A DNA stretch of 64,000 nucleotides from Deinococcus hopiensis KR-140 (GTDB taxonomy: Bacteria; Deinococcota; Deinococci; Deinococcales; Deinococcaceae), in assembly GCA_943327755.2 (NCBI GenBank), contig CALPYF020000002.1:124001-188000 (forward strand). Reading direction: 5' to 3'. The notes under the pieces are model-generated. The model did not search any database and had not been told where the DNA came from. It saw nothing but the letters and a program-made list of their open reading frames with translations. Position 1 is the first letter of the stretch, and every line of letters begins with the position of its first letter. Positions 26,981 to 37,233 of this stretch are shown here, piece after piece. Both the position numbers and the translations under genes were made by a program.

Positions 26981-29449
26981 ATGAACAACGAGCACCCCAT
27001 CAACATTCCCGAGCCGCGCATGGAGCGCTACAACCCGCACGCCATCGAGAAGAAGTGGCAGGAGGCCTGGGAGCAGAGCGGCCTGTACAGGTTCGACGAG
27101 GACGCGCCGGGCGAGAAGTTCTACGCCCTGACGATGTTCCCGTACCCCAGCGGGAACCTACACATCGGGCACTGGTACGCGAACGTCGCGCCGGACGCGC
27201 GGGCGCGCTGGCTGCGGATGCGCGGGTACAACGTGCTGTTCCCGATGGGCTTCGACGCGTTCGGCCTGCCCGCCGAGAACGCCGCCATCAAGAACAAGAC
27301 CAACCCAGCGACGTGGACGTACGCGAACATCGAGCGGATGACCGGGCAGTTCCAGGCGATGGGCACCATGATCGACTGGAGCCGCCAGTTCGCCACCTGC
27401 GACCCGGAGTACTACCGCTGGAACCAGTGGTTCTTCATCGAGTTCTACAAGCGCGGCCTGGCGTACAAGAAGGGCGGGCTGGTGAACTGGTGCCCGAAGG
27501 ACCAGACGGTGCTGGCGAACGAGCAGGTCGTGAACGGCCACTGCGAGCGCTGCGGCACGGCCGTGGAGAAACGCAACCTGAGTCAGTGGTACATGAAGAT
27601 CACGGACTACGCCGACGAGCTGCTGGACTTCAGTGACACCGACATGCCCGAGAAGGTGCGCCTGATGCAGACGAACTGGATCGGCAAGTCCGTGGGCGCC
27701 GAGGTGACCTTCGACACGCCGGCCGGGCCGGAGACGGTGTTCACGACCCGCCCGGACACGCTGATGGGCGCGACGTTCATGGTGCTGGCCCCCGAGCACG
27801 CCAAGGTGGCGGACCTGACCACCGAAGAGCAGCGAGCGGAGGTCGAGGCGTACGTGGCGGCAGCGGGCCGCAAGACGGACGTGGAACGCCAGCAGGAAGG
27901 GGAGAAGACCGGCGTGTTCACCGGCAGCTACGCCACGCACCCCATCACCGGGCATCAGCTGCCGATCTGGGTAGCGGACTACGTGCTGGTCACGTACGGC
28001 ACCGGGTCGATCATGGCGGTGCCCGCGCACGACGACCGGGACTTCGCGTTCGCGCGCAAGTTCGGCCTGGATGTCGTGGAGGTCATCCGCGCCGAGGGCG
28101 CCGGGCCCATGGCCGCCGATGCCGCCGAGCCCTACACTGGCGAGGGCGTCATCGTGAACAGCGGCGAGTTCGACGGGCTGCCCGGCGGCAAGGCCAGCAT
28201 CGCCGGAATTGTCGAGCAGCTGGAGGCGCGCGGCATCGCGAAGGCGAAGACCACGTACCGCCTGCGTGACTGGCTGTTCGCCCGCCAGCGCTACTGGGGC
28301 ACCCCGATTCCCTTCGTACACTGCCCCGAGCACGGCGCGCAGCCCGTCCCCGAGGACCAGCTGCCGGTGCGCCTGCCGGAGAACGTGGAGTTCACCCCGA
28401 CCGGCCAGAGCCCCCTGAAACTGGACACCGAGTGGCTGAAGACCACCTGCCCCGTCTGCGGTGGGGAAGCCGAGCGCGACACCGACACCATGGACACCTT
28501 CGTGGACTCCAGCTGGTACATGTACCGCTACCTGAGCCCCGACTACCACGAGGGCCCCTTCGACCCCGCCAAGGACCCCATGATGCCCGTGGACCTGTAC
28601 ACCGGCGGCATTGAGCACGCGATCCTGCACCTGCTGTACTCGCGCTTCTGGGTGAAGGTCATGCGCGACATGGGCCTGACCAAGCACAGCGAACCCTTCG
28701 CGCACCTGCGCAACCAGGGCATGATTCTGGGCGAGGACGGCGAGAAGATGAGCAAGTCGCGCGGGAACGTCGTCGATCCGGACGATCTGGTGCGCGAGTA
28801 CGGCGCGGACACGGTCCGCACGTACCTGATGTTCATCGCGCCGTGGGAACTGGGCGGCCCGTGGGACCCGCAGGGCATCAACGGCCCTGCCAAGTGGCTG
28901 AGCCGCGTGTGGACCCTGTTCACCGACGACAAGGTCACCGGCCCCGCCGAGACCGTGTCCGAGGCCGACCTGCGCTTCGCGGTGCACAGCACCCTGAAGA
29001 AGGTCACCGGGGACTTCGAGCGCCTGAGCTTCAATACCATCGTCGCGTCGCTGATGGAACTGACGAACACCCTGGTCAAGGCCAAACGCGCCCCGGTGTT
29101 CGGCACGCCCGCCTGGGACGAGGCGCTGGATATCTTCAACCGCCTGCTGGCCCCCGTGGTGCCGCACATCGCCGAGGAGATCTGGGCCGCGCGCGGCCAG
29201 GAGGGTAGCGTGCACACCGCCGCGTGGCCCGCCGTGGACGAGGCCGCCGCGACCCGCGACACCGTCACCATGGGCGTGCAGGTCAGCGGCAAGGTGCGCG
29301 GGCAGGTCACGATCAGCAAGACCGCCACGCAGGACGAGGCGATGGCCGCCGCCAAGGACAACGCCGACGTGGCGCGCTTCATCGAGGGCAAGCAGATCGT
29401 CAAGGAGATCTACGTGCCGGGCCGCATCATCAACATCGTCGTGAAGTGA
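26981..29449 (+). CDS. leuS: Leucyl-tRNA synthetase
   Basis: 822 residues, class I. Motifs: YPSGNLHIGHW with HIGH at 61-64, a zinc-binding-like segment CPKDQTVLANEQVVNGHCERC, a CP1 editing domain with TTRPDTLMGATFMVLAPEH, KMSKS at 589-593 and a C-terminal anticodon domain. The ATG is preceded by AAGGAG. Charges tRNA-Leu. Transcription would have to pass the upstream attenuator. Confidence 0.96.
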   Translation: MNNEHPINIPEPRMERYNPHAIEKKWQEAWEQSGLYRFDEDAPGEKFYALTMFPYPSGNLHIGHWYANVAPDARARWLRMRGYNVLFPMGFDAFGLPAENAAIKNKTNPATWTYANIERMTGQFQAMGTMIDWSRQFATCDPEYYRWNQWFFIEFYKRGLAYKKGGLVNWCPKDQTVLANEQVVNGHCERCGTAVEKRNLSQWYMKITDYADELLDFSDTDMPEKVRLMQTNWIGKSVGAEVTFDTPAGPETVFTTRPDTLMGATFMVLAPEHAKVADLTTEEQRAEVEAYVAAAGRKTDVERQQEGEKTGVFTGSYATHPITGHQLPIWVADYVLVTYGTGSIMAVPAHDDRDFAFARKFGLDVVEVIRAEGAGPMAADAAEPYTGEGVIVNSGEFDGLPGGKASIAGIVEQLEARGIAKAKTTYRLRDWLFARQRYWGTPIPFVHCPEHGAQPVPEDQLPVRLPENVEFTPTGQSPLKLDTEWLKTTCPVCGGEAERDTDTMDTFVDSSWYMYRYLSPDYHEGPFDPAKDPMMPVDLYTGGIEHAILHLLYSRFWVKVMRDMGLTKHSEPFAHLRNQGMILGEDGEKMSKSRGNVVDPDDLVREYGADTVRTYLMFIAPWELGGPWDPQGINGPAKWLSRVWTLFTDDKVTGPAETVSEADLRFAVHSTLKKVTGDFERLSFNTIVASLMELTNTLVKAKRAPVFGTPAWDEALDIFNRLLAPVVPHIAEEIWAARGQEGSVHTAAWPAVDEAAATRDTVTMGVQVSGKVRGQVTISKTATQDEAMAAAKDNADVARFIEGKQIVKEIYVPGRIINIVVK

Positions 29450-29478
29450 GGGCCGTGGCCTGACGACAGGCACAGCCC

Positions 29479-29524
29479 GGATCAGGTGCGCTGGGGGAGA
29501 TTCCCACCCCGGCGCACCTGATCC
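29479..29524. terminator. Bidirectional terminator, 13-bp stem
   Basis: Bases 29479-29491 pair perfectly with 29512-29524 (GGATCAGGTGCGC with its complement), with an additional GGGG/CCCC inner stem. Lies between convergent leuS and the GGDEF gene. Confidence 0.75.
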
Positions 29525-29562
29525 GCGGAGGGGACAGCAGGGCCCGCAGGCGGTGGCGAAGG

Positions 29563-31122
29563 TCAGTCGTGCTGGAGGATGTTGTCCCGGCCGTCGCGCT
29601 TGACCCGGTACAGGCGGCGGTCGGCCAGTCCGACCAGCTGGTCGAAGTCCGGTTCGGTGATCTGCGCCACGCCGATGCTCAGGGTCACGCGCAGATCCGG
29701 GGCGATCTCGTGCCAGGGATGCAGGCGGATCAGCTGCTGGAGGTCGTGGCAGCTGGTGCCGAGACTCCCGGCGGGCGCGGCGCGCAGCAGCACGAATTCC
29801 TCTCCGCCGTACCGGGCTGCCAGGTCGCCCGGGCGGGTGACGTCCAGCAGCATGCGCGCCACCCGTTGCAGCACGAGGTCCCCGATCTGGTGCCCCCAGG
29901 TGTCGTTCACCTGCTTGAAGTGGTCAATGTCGATCAGGGCGGCGCTGACCGGCGTGTGTGGGGTGGCGGTCTGGGCGAGGTGATGGCCCTCGGTGAAGAG
30001 GTGTTCTCGGTTGGCGAGGCGCGTCAGGTGATCGGTGCGGCCCAGTTCGCGGATGCGGGCGTTCAGCGCGCGGAGTTCCTGCAGGTGGGTCTGCAGCTCG
30101 CTGTTCCGCTGCCGCTCCTCCCGGGCCTGATCCTGAAGCGCCTGGATGCGGCTCAGGACCTCGAAGGTCTGGATGTTCTGGCGGCGCTCGGCGGCGTGGG
30201 TGCGGCGGGTGTAGGCCAGGGTTTCCTGCAGGTGCGTCAGGGCGCGCTGGTGGTCGTCCTGCGCGGCGTAGCTCTGGCTGAGCCGCTCGTGCAGTTCCGG
30301 CAGCAGGATGTGATCGCCGAGGCCGCGCAGGTCACGCAGCGCGCCGGTCAACAGCGGACTGATCTCTGCTGGAGAGGCCTGCTGGGCCAGGGCCAGGGCG
30401 ACGGTGGCGCGCAGTTCCGGGTTGTCGCTGTGGCGCCTCAGCTGTTGCAGGCGCTGGCGGGTGCGGCGCCGCTCCCGGTCGGCGCCCTGCGCGGGCAGGA
30501 TCAGCAGGAGGGTGCTGAGCAGACTGGCTTCCAGGTGCGGGTGCTGATCCAGGTGCGGGTAGCGTAGGGCCTGCTGCACGTGCCGGTAGGCGCCGGGCTG
30601 GTCGCCGTCGTCCCGGTCGAACTCGGCCAGGTTCGCGTGCGCGATCGCCACCCCGAACGCGTAGTTCAGCTGCCGGAAGGTGCCGAGCGCCTCGGTGATG
30701 TGCGCGCGGGCCCGCAGCGGGTCACTGTGCCGGAGTTCGACCGCCAGATCGTGCAGGGCGGTGGCAGTCAGTTCCGCGTCCTGGATGTGCCGCGCCAGGG
30801 ACACCTGCTGCTCATAGAGTTCCACGGCGCGGTCGGCGCGGTTCAGGGTGCTGTGCAGCGCCGCCAAGATGTTCAGGCCCCGCCCCAGCCACACGCTGGG
30901 CTCACCCAGCCGCAGGGTGCTGATGGCGGCCGTCACGCCCTCGGTGGCCTGTGGCAGGCGGCCCTCACGCCAGTCCAGGTAGGCCAGGATCACGCTCGCC
31001 TGGGCGTGCGCCGGGCTGTTCAGGTGCGCCGCAGCGCTGGACCGTGCCTGCCCGGGCGCCGTGTCTCGGTGCGCCCAGGCGTCGGCCAGGGTCAGGTGCA
31101 GGGCAGTCTCCATGTCCGTCAT
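29563..31122 (-). CDS. TPR-GGDEF diguanylate cyclase
   Basis: About 519 residues. The N-terminal ~330 residues are helical TPR-like repeats (for example ILAYLDWREGRLPQATEGV, AHANLAEFDRDDGDQPGAYR), then a coiled coil (residues ~315-355) and a C-terminal GGDEF domain with DHLTRLANREHLF, DIDHFKQVNDTWGHQIGD and the active-site motif RYGGEEFVLL. It should make cyclic di-GMP in response to a protein or ligand sensed by the TPR part. No membrane segment. Start uncertain: GTG at 31137 overlaps a TATCGT -10 box, so ATG 31122 (or 31113) is preferred. Confidence 0.88.
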   Translation of the reverse strand: MTDMETALHLTLADAWAHRDTAPGQARSSAAAHLNSPAHAQASVILAYLDWREGRLPQATEGVTAAISTLRLGEPSVWLGRGLNILAALHSTLNRADRAVELYEQQVSLARHIQDAELTATALHDLAVELRHSDPLRARAHITEALGTFRQLNYAFGVAIAHANLAEFDRDDGDQPGAYRHVQQALRYPHLDQHPHLEASLLSTLLLILPAQGADRERRRTRQRLQQLRRHSDNPELRATVALALAQQASPAEISPLLTGALRDLRGLGDHILLPELHERLSQSYAAQDDHQRALTHLQETLAYTRRTHAAERRQNIQTFEVLSRIQALQDQAREERQRNSELQTHLQELRALNARIRELGRTDHLTRLANREHLFTEGHHLAQTATPHTPVSAALIDIDHFKQVNDTWGHQIGDLVLQRVARMLLDVTRPGDLAARYGGEEFVLLRAAPAGSLGTSCHDLQQLIRLHPWHEIAPDLRVTLSIGVAQITEPDFDQLVGLADRRLYRVKRDGRDNILQHD

Positions 31123-31184
31123 GAGCTTGTTCCGCACGATACCTGTTTGCCCGGGAACGTGCCGTCAGCTCTGACCTGCCCCCG

Positions 31185-32234
31185 TCAGGGGGTCGCCCAG
31201 AAGGCCTGCAGGGCCTCGACGACTTCTGTGGTCTTCTCGAAGTGCGGCAGGCCGTCGGTGCCCCCGATGCGCACGGCGCGCACGCCGGGCTGCGCCGTGA
31301 ACTGCGGCAGGCGGTCGAACGACACGAAGGCGTCCTGGTCGTACAGCACCAGCGTGGGCACCTGCAGGCGGCTGTACAGGTCGCCGTACGCGTCGGCGGT
31401 GAACAGCTGACCGCTGATGAAGTACACCGGGGCGTACTTCGCGCCGGGCTGCCGGGTGGTGTCCAGCGAGTAGTTCACGAGGCCCTGGTCGACCGGGCCG
31501 CGGAAGGAGCGGCTCAGGAAGTACTCGATGCTGATGCGGGTGCGCAGCAGCGCGTACAGCGGGGTGCTGACGGCGTTCAGGCGGTTGTAGAGGGTCTGGC
31601 CACCGTCCTCGTTAGTGGCGCGCTGGGTGCCGCCGCGCGGCTGGCCCAGGCCGCTGGGGCTGATCAGGGCCAGCGTGCGGATGCGGGGTTCCTGCAGCGC
31701 GGCGCGCGCGGCAAACTCACTGCCCAGGCTCAGGGCGACGACGTCCACGTCGCGGCCCACCTCGGCGACCAGGGCGGTCAGGGCGCCCGTCATCAGGGCG
31801 GGCGTGTACTTCACGTCCGGGCGGTCGCTGCTGCCGAAGCCCGGCCATTCCAGCACGTACACCGGGCGCTTTCCGGCGAAGGCGTCCCACAGGGGCTTCA
31901 TCTCGTAGGCGCTGGCGGCGGCGTTCACGCTGACGGTCAGGATCAGGGGGCGGCCCTCGCCGCGCGGGTCGGCGTAGTACGCGACCTGCCCGAAGCCCGG
32001 CAGGGTCAGGAACCGGCGCTCGCCACTCAGGGCGGGACGCAGGGTGGTGGTCGCGGCGGGGGCGGTCGCGGCGGGGGTGGCGGCAGTCTGGGCCGGGGCC
32101 GCCTGGGTCTGCGCGGCCTGCGCGGCGGCGACGGCCCCCAGGGTCAGGCCGCCGAGCAGCAGGCCGAAGGTCACGGCGCGGCGCACCCGGCCGGGGCGGG
32201 GGGTCGCGCGGAGCTTGGATCGGGAGGGCGTCAT
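31185..32234 (-). CDS. Exported alpha/beta hydrolase
   Basis: 349 residues with a basic N-terminus and signal/anchor (VTFGLLLGGLTLGAVAAAQA), then an Ala/Thr/Pro-rich linker to about residue 65. Hydrolase motifs: YVLEWPGFGSSDRPDVKYTP, nucleophile region VDVVALSLGSEFAARAAL (Ser at about 172), and a C-terminal DGLPHFEKT with the probable catalytic His. GGAGG precedes the ATG. Probably acts outside the cytoplasm; substrate unknown. Confidence 0.8.
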   Translation of the reverse strand: MTPSRSKLRATPRPGRVRRAVTFGLLLGGLTLGAVAAAQAAQTQAAPAQTAATPAATAPAATTTLRPALSGERRFLTLPGFGQVAYYADPRGEGRPLILTVSVNAAASAYEMKPLWDAFAGKRPVYVLEWPGFGSSDRPDVKYTPALMTGALTALVAEVGRDVDVVALSLGSEFAARAALQEPRIRTLALISPSGLGQPRGGTQRATNEDGGQTLYNRLNAVSTPLYALLRTRISIEYFLSRSFRGPVDQGLVNYSLDTTRQPGAKYAPVYFISGQLFTADAYGDLYSRLQVPTLVLYDQDAFVSFDRLPQFTAQPGVRAVRIGGTDGLPHFEKTTEVVEALQAFWATP

Positions 32235-32343
32235 GCCTCCATCCTCCCGGTCCCTCCTGAGGGAAACTGTCCGGGAGGACCCAGTGTGCCTTCATGTGCC
32301 CTTCGGCTGCGGCGTGCGGGCGGCTGCTCTATGCTGCGCGGCG

Positions 32344-33336
<993 letters not shown>

Positions 33337-33351
33337 ATCCGTATTCAGCTC

Positions 33352-33379
33352 GGAGGGGGCCGCGGCGCTCCCTCCTTTT
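33352..33379 (+). terminator. Intrinsic terminator after prenyl synthase
   Basis: GGAGGG (33352-33357) pairs with CCCTCC (33370-33375), followed by TTTT (33376-33379). Confidence 0.7.
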
Positions 33380-33387
33380 CTGTCGGC

Positions 33388-34179
33388 TCAGCCCCGGGCG
33401 AGGGCCAGGGCCTGCGGGGCGAAGCGGGCGAAGGCCTCGCTCAGCGCGCGGATCACGTCGTGGCGGGGCGTGCCGTCCGCGTTCAGGTACAGCCCGGCGT
33501 TCACCTCGATCCCGAAGGCCGCGCGGTCCGGCGCGGCGTACGCGGCGCTGATGGTGTCGGTCTGCCACGGCACGCCCACCTGCACGTCCGGGTAGGGGGT
33601 ACCCGTCAGTACCGGCGCGAAGGCGTCGGCGCAGGCGGCGCGCAGGGTCTCCCACCCCGCGCGCGGGAAGGTGGGGGCATCGTCCGTGCCGGTCATCAGG
33701 CACAGGCCCGGGCGGGGCGTGCCGGTATCGTGGCTCAGGGCCGGGCCGCTGGGGGCCATGCAGTGCCCCACGATCAGCAGGTCCGCCTCCTGCGCCTCCA
33801 GGGTCACGAGCGCGTGGAAGGGATCCCAGTAGCGGCGCAGGCGGGTCTCGCGCGCCGCCTCGGTCAGGGTGAACCCCGGCGGGTAGAGGGGCTGACGGTC
33901 GAAGGTGCCGCGTTTGATCACGCCGTTCTCGTCCCGGTCGTCCCGCTCGCGGTTCAGGTCCACCGCGAAGCGGCTCCAGGGGGCCTGGACCTGCCGCGCG
34001 CCCGGCAGGTGAAAGATCAGGTCAGTGTACGGGTCACCGTCGAGGAACACGCGGCGCAGCAGGGCGTCCCGCGCCTCTGCGTTCAGGAGGTCCGGGCCGA
34101 GCATGTCGCTCAGCACCTCGGCGGGCAGCGCGCCGGACGGGTGCGGCGTCACGACCAGCAGTCGGTTCAGTTCAGGCAC
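33388..34179 (-). CDS. N-formylglutamate amidohydrolase family protein
   Basis: 263 residues with the FGase family layout: VVTPHPSGALPAEVL near the N-terminus, WSRFAVDLNRERDDRDENGV, LLIVGHCMAPSGPA and FGIEVNAGLYLN near the C-terminus. The family deformylates N-formylglutamate in histidine breakdown, but homologues without hut genes nearby may have other roles. GTG at 34179 lies 6 nt after TATCCT (34191-34186), so probably leaderless. Confidence 0.8.
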   Translation of the reverse strand: MPELNRLLVVTPHPSGALPAEVLSDMLGPDLLNAEARDALLRRVFLDGDPYTDLIFHLPGARQVQAPWSRFAVDLNRERDDRDENGVIKRGTFDRQPLYPPGFTLTEAARETRLRRYWDPFHALVTLEAQEADLLIVGHCMAPSGPALSHDTGTPRPGLCLMTGTDDAPTFPRAGWETLRAACADAFAPVLTGTPYPDVQVGVPWQTDTISAAYAAPDRAAFGIEVNAGLYLNADGTPRHDVIRALSEAFARFAPQALALARG

Positions 34180-34197
34180 GCCCGGAGGATACGCCCC

Positions 34198-35295
34198 TCA
34201 GCGGGGCCACAGGCGGCCCATCCACCCGGCGGGGTTGGTCCCCTCGCCGCGCACGCGGATCTCCAGGTGCAGGTGCGGCCCGGCGCTCAGGCCGGTGCTG
34301 CCCACCTCGCCGATCTTGTCGCCCCGCTTCACCCGCTGGCCGACCTTCGCGGTCACGCGGCTCTGGTGGAAGTACAGGCTCACTACGCCCGCCCCGTGGT
34401 CGATGACGACCAGTCCGCCGCGTACCGGGTAGCGCCCGGCGATCACGACCGTGCCGTCGTTCACGGCCAGCACGGGTGTCCCGGCCTTCGCGGGGTAGTC
34501 GGTGCCGAAGTGATACGCGACCGGGCCGCCCGCCACGTACGTGCGCGGCTGCCCGAACGACGAACTGGTCGGCGCGACGCCCTTCAGCGCGGGCGCGAAG
34601 GGTCTGCTCCAGGCCTGCGGCGTGCGGCGCGCGTACGCCTTCTCCACCAGCGCATCCTCCGCTGCGCGGGCCGGGTCCACCAGGACCTTACTTACGCTGG
34701 GCGGCAGGTTCAGGTGCTGGATGGGATCTTCCAGCCCCAGCACCGGAATGCGCCCGCGCACGAGCTCTCCGTCCAGACTCACCTCGTACACGACCGGGGT
34801 GGTCTTGCCCAGCACCACGCGGCCCACCACCACGAACTGCCCGGCGCCGCCGATGGGCCGCAGGACCTCGTTGGGCATCCGGACGTCCTCGCCGACCTCG
34901 CTGGGGAACCGCACGGTCGCCTGCGCGGCCCGCGCGCCACTCAGGCCCAGCAGGAACGCGTCACCCATGCGCAGGCTGCTGGGCACCGTGATGTTCACGC
35001 CCGCGATGCGGGCCGTGGCGGGCGTGGGCGCCAGCTGCCCCGCTGGGAGCGGCGCGGGCAGACCCGGCTTCTCGGTCGCGGTGGGCGGCGTCTCGCCTCT
35101 GGCGGGCAGCTGGAGGGTCTGCCCGACCTCCAGCGCGCTGCCAGGCAGCTTGTTCAGGCGTAGTAGGGCGTCCACGGTCGTCCCGTTGGCCCGCGCGATC
35201 GAGTACAGCGTGTCCCCGGCCCGCACCACGTACGGGGCGGCCAGGGCCGGCAGCGCGGTCAGGAGCACGAGGGCGGCCAGCGTTCGGCGCGTCAT
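34198..35295 (-). CDS. LysM-containing M23 family metallopeptidase
   Basis: 365 residues from ATG 35295: signal peptide (RRTLAALVLLTALPALAAPY), a LysM motif (YVVRAGDTLYSIARANGTTV, about 20-60), a linker and a beta-rich middle domain, then a LytM/M23 peptidase with zinc ligands in AYHFGTDYPAKAGTPVLA (HxxxD) and GPHLHLEIRV (HxH). It should cleave or bind peptidoglycan in the envelope. TAGGGT (35308-35303) lies 7 nt before the ATG. Confidence 0.9.
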   Translation of the reverse strand: MTRRTLAALVLLTALPALAAPYVVRAGDTLYSIARANGTTVDALLRLNKLPGSALEVGQTLQLPARGETPPTATEKPGLPAPLPAGQLAPTPATARIAGVNITVPSSLRMGDAFLLGLSGARAAQATVRFPSEVGEDVRMPNEVLRPIGGAGQFVVVGRVVLGKTTPVVYEVSLDGELVRGRIPVLGLEDPIQHLNLPPSVSKVLVDPARAAEDALVEKAYARRTPQAWSRPFAPALKGVAPTSSSFGQPRTYVAGGPVAYHFGTDYPAKAGTPVLAVNDGTVVIAGRYPVRGGLVVIDHGAGVVSLYFHQSRVTAKVGQRVKRGDKIGEVGSTGLSAGPHLHLEIRVRGEGTNPAGWMGRLWPR

Positions 35296-35371
35296 GCGTC
35301 CTACCCTACGCGCAGGACGTGAGAAACCGCTCCCGGACCCATATCCGGAGGCGGCGCTCTCATGCCCGGTC

Positions 35372-35561
35372 ATACGGGATTCAAGTGATTCCACGTCATT
35401 CGGAGTCGCCCGGTGGCCCCCTCACCCCTCCTCCCTGTCGCTCCACTGCTGCGCAGCTCTGCGAGTCCCTCCCTCTCTGCTGCGCAGCTCTCCGAGTCCC
35501 ACGGGGGGAGAGGGGAAAACGGAACGTGTTCAAGTCGGAAGCAAGTCAATTGGATCCCGTA

Positions 35562-35562
<1 letters not shown>
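35372..35562. repeat. MITE-like element with imperfect terminal inverted repeats
   Basis: Left end ATACGGGATTCAA (35372-35384) and right end TTGGATCCCGTAT (35550-35562) are inverted repeats with one mismatch. Inside are two tandem copies of a ~31-bp unit beginning CTGCTGCGCAGCTCT (near 35446 and 35477), with one change in the shared part. The right terminus coincides with the first base of the dtd stop codon. No coding potential. Confidence 0.55.
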
Positions 35563-36002
<440 letters not shown>

Positions 36003-36003
36003 G

Positions 36004-36294
36004 TCAGTTCGCGTCTGTGGTGTCGGCGCTGGGGCTGGGTGCGGCGAGGCGTTCGCGGACGCTGGCGATGGCATCGGTGAGCAGGTCGGCCTCGGTGAAG
36101 TCCAGGTTGCCGCGGGTCTTCTCGGCGAGCATGGTCAGGAGTTTCAGGCTGCGCTCGGCGGTCTGGCGGGCGCGGCGTTCCTCGAGCAGGCCGTCGCGGG
36201 CGGCGCTGGCGGTGGCGGCGTTCAGGTCGCCCAGGGCGGCCTCGGCGGTCGCCTGCAGGGAGTTCACGAGTCCGACGAATTCGGGGTTCGACAT
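36004..36294 (-). CDS. DUF1844 family protein
   Basis: 96 residues, all helical. The core SLKLLTMLAEKTRGNLDFTEADLLTDAI matches the DUF1844 pattern (leucine-rich helix, EKTxGNL, then acidic helix). Function unknown. The ATG at 36294 lies 7 nt after TACACT, with no SD. Operon with dtd. Confidence 0.75.
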   Translation of the reverse strand: MSNPEFVGLVNSLQATAEAALGDLNAATASAARDGLLEERRARQTAERSLKLLTMLAEKTRGNLDFTEADLLTDAIASVRERLAAPSPSADTTDAN

Positions 36295-36301
36295 GGCTGG
36301 A

Positions 36302-36307
36302 AGTGTA
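36302..36307 (-). promoter_or_regulatory. -10 box of DUF1844-dtd operon
   Basis: Minus-strand TACACT followed by TCCAGCC and ATG, nearly identical to the leuS leader promoter (TACACT, TCCAGGC, ATG). Confidence 0.55.
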
Positions 36308-36369
36308 GCGGCTGCCAGTGGTTCGCCGCCCACCTGCGGGGCAGGGGGCGGCGTGGAGCTACGGAATCT

Positions 36370-36732
36370 TCAGCTCAGGCGGGGGCGTTTGCTGCGGGCC
36401 TCGCGGCGGGTCTTGGGGTCCAGGCCGACGAGCAGGAAGAAGTTCTCCAGCGCGTTTTCCTGCCCCTTGATGTCGGGGTGTTCGTGTTCGGGCGTGCCGG
36501 TCACGAAGGGCAGGGTGCGGTACAGGTCTAGCGCGTGGGTGATGACCTCGTCGGGGCCGTGGTCGTCGGCGAACGCGCCGAGGCGGGTGTAGACCTCGCG
36601 GCGGTGCTCGGCGTGTTTCAGGAACGCGTCCGGGTGCGGGGTTTCGCTGGCGCGGAGCATGTCCTGCCGGGCGATGCGGCGGTAGTGCTTGAGTCCGGTC
36701 TGGATCTGCTCGGTCGAGAGGATTTCCTTCAT
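36370..36732 (-). CDS. Conserved-looking hypothetical protein
   Basis: 120 residues, hydrophilic, rich in His, Arg and Glu and predicted mostly helical (ILSTEQIQTGLKHYRRIARQ at the start). It ends in a basic tail (TRREARSKRPRLS). GGAGGA lies before the ATG at 36732. Codon use and start signal support a real gene. I do not recognise a family. Confidence 0.6.
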   Translation of the reverse strand: MKEILSTEQIQTGLKHYRRIARQDMLRASETPHPDAFLKHAEHRREVYTRLGAFADDHGPDEVITHALDLYRTLPFVTGTPEHEHPDIKGQENALENFFLLVGLDPKTRREARSKRPRLS

Positions 36733-37233
36733 GCCGTCCTCCAGGGTACCCCGCGCGCCGCTGATCGGGCGAGGTGCGGATAGGGTACGCCGAGTATAGG
36801 TGGCCTGCTGGCCGGGCTGGGCAGGGGAGAGATGGGGTTGATCAGCAGACTGGGGGTGGTGTGATCACTCATGAGGCGGTGAGAACTCTGCGCATAGCTA
36901 TGTGCATGATGTGTAAGGTGTGGCCCGTCAGTACGGTGTGTGGAGCCGTGATCCTGTCCGACCTTTGGGGGATGCTCATGGGTGGGCGGAAGTTCATGTG
37001 AGAAGCGTGAAGATGTGGATTTTTCGGCAAATCACGTTTATGACGTGCGGGCAGACGGTTTTTCGGATGGTGAGCGGGTGAGCCCTATTCTGAGAATCAT
37101 GATCAGACGGCCGTCAGAATCCCTCATAAAGCCCGGGGCGGAGCGCATAAGAGCCGTATAGGCGCATAGCAGCCCCCTAAAAGCAGATGAATTAAGGACG
37201 AATAAATAAAGGTAGGTTAAACTCTGCCTACCG
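36733..37233. other. AT-richer 500-bp intergenic region without a gene
   Basis: A stretch with clearly lower GC than its surroundings, especially 36890-37233 (runs such as GAATTAAGGACGAATAAATA near 37188). It has a palindrome CATAGCTATG (36893-36902), T-rich patches around 37020 and 37061, and an A/T-rich run before the LysM-NlpC gene. Short frames at 36774-37001 (+) and 37038-37295 (-) lack start signals and protein-like composition. I see regulatory or non-coding RNA potential, nothing definite. Confidence 0.5.
37211..37232 (+). promoter_or_regulatory. Inverted repeat abutting NlpC/P60 gene start
   Basis: GGTAGG (37211-37216) and CCTACC (37227-37232) are perfectly complementary around TTAAACTCTG, one base before the ATG. 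TAAACT inside the loop could be the -10 box, so the repeat might be an operator over the promoter or an RNA hairpin masking the start. Confidence 0.5.

Noticed and set aside
35446..35500. Possible CRISPR array from repeated CTGCTGCGCAGCTCT units
   Set aside because: Only two directly adjacent units without spacers; part of the MITE-like element.
36774..37001. 75-codon ORF in the AT-rich region
   Set aside because: No SD or well-placed -10, odd composition, and no extension of coding-type codon use.
37020..37090. Radiation/desiccation response motif upstream of the NlpC/P60 gene
   Set aside because: TTATGACG occurs near 37038, but the palindromic 17-bp motif known from Deinococcus is not present.
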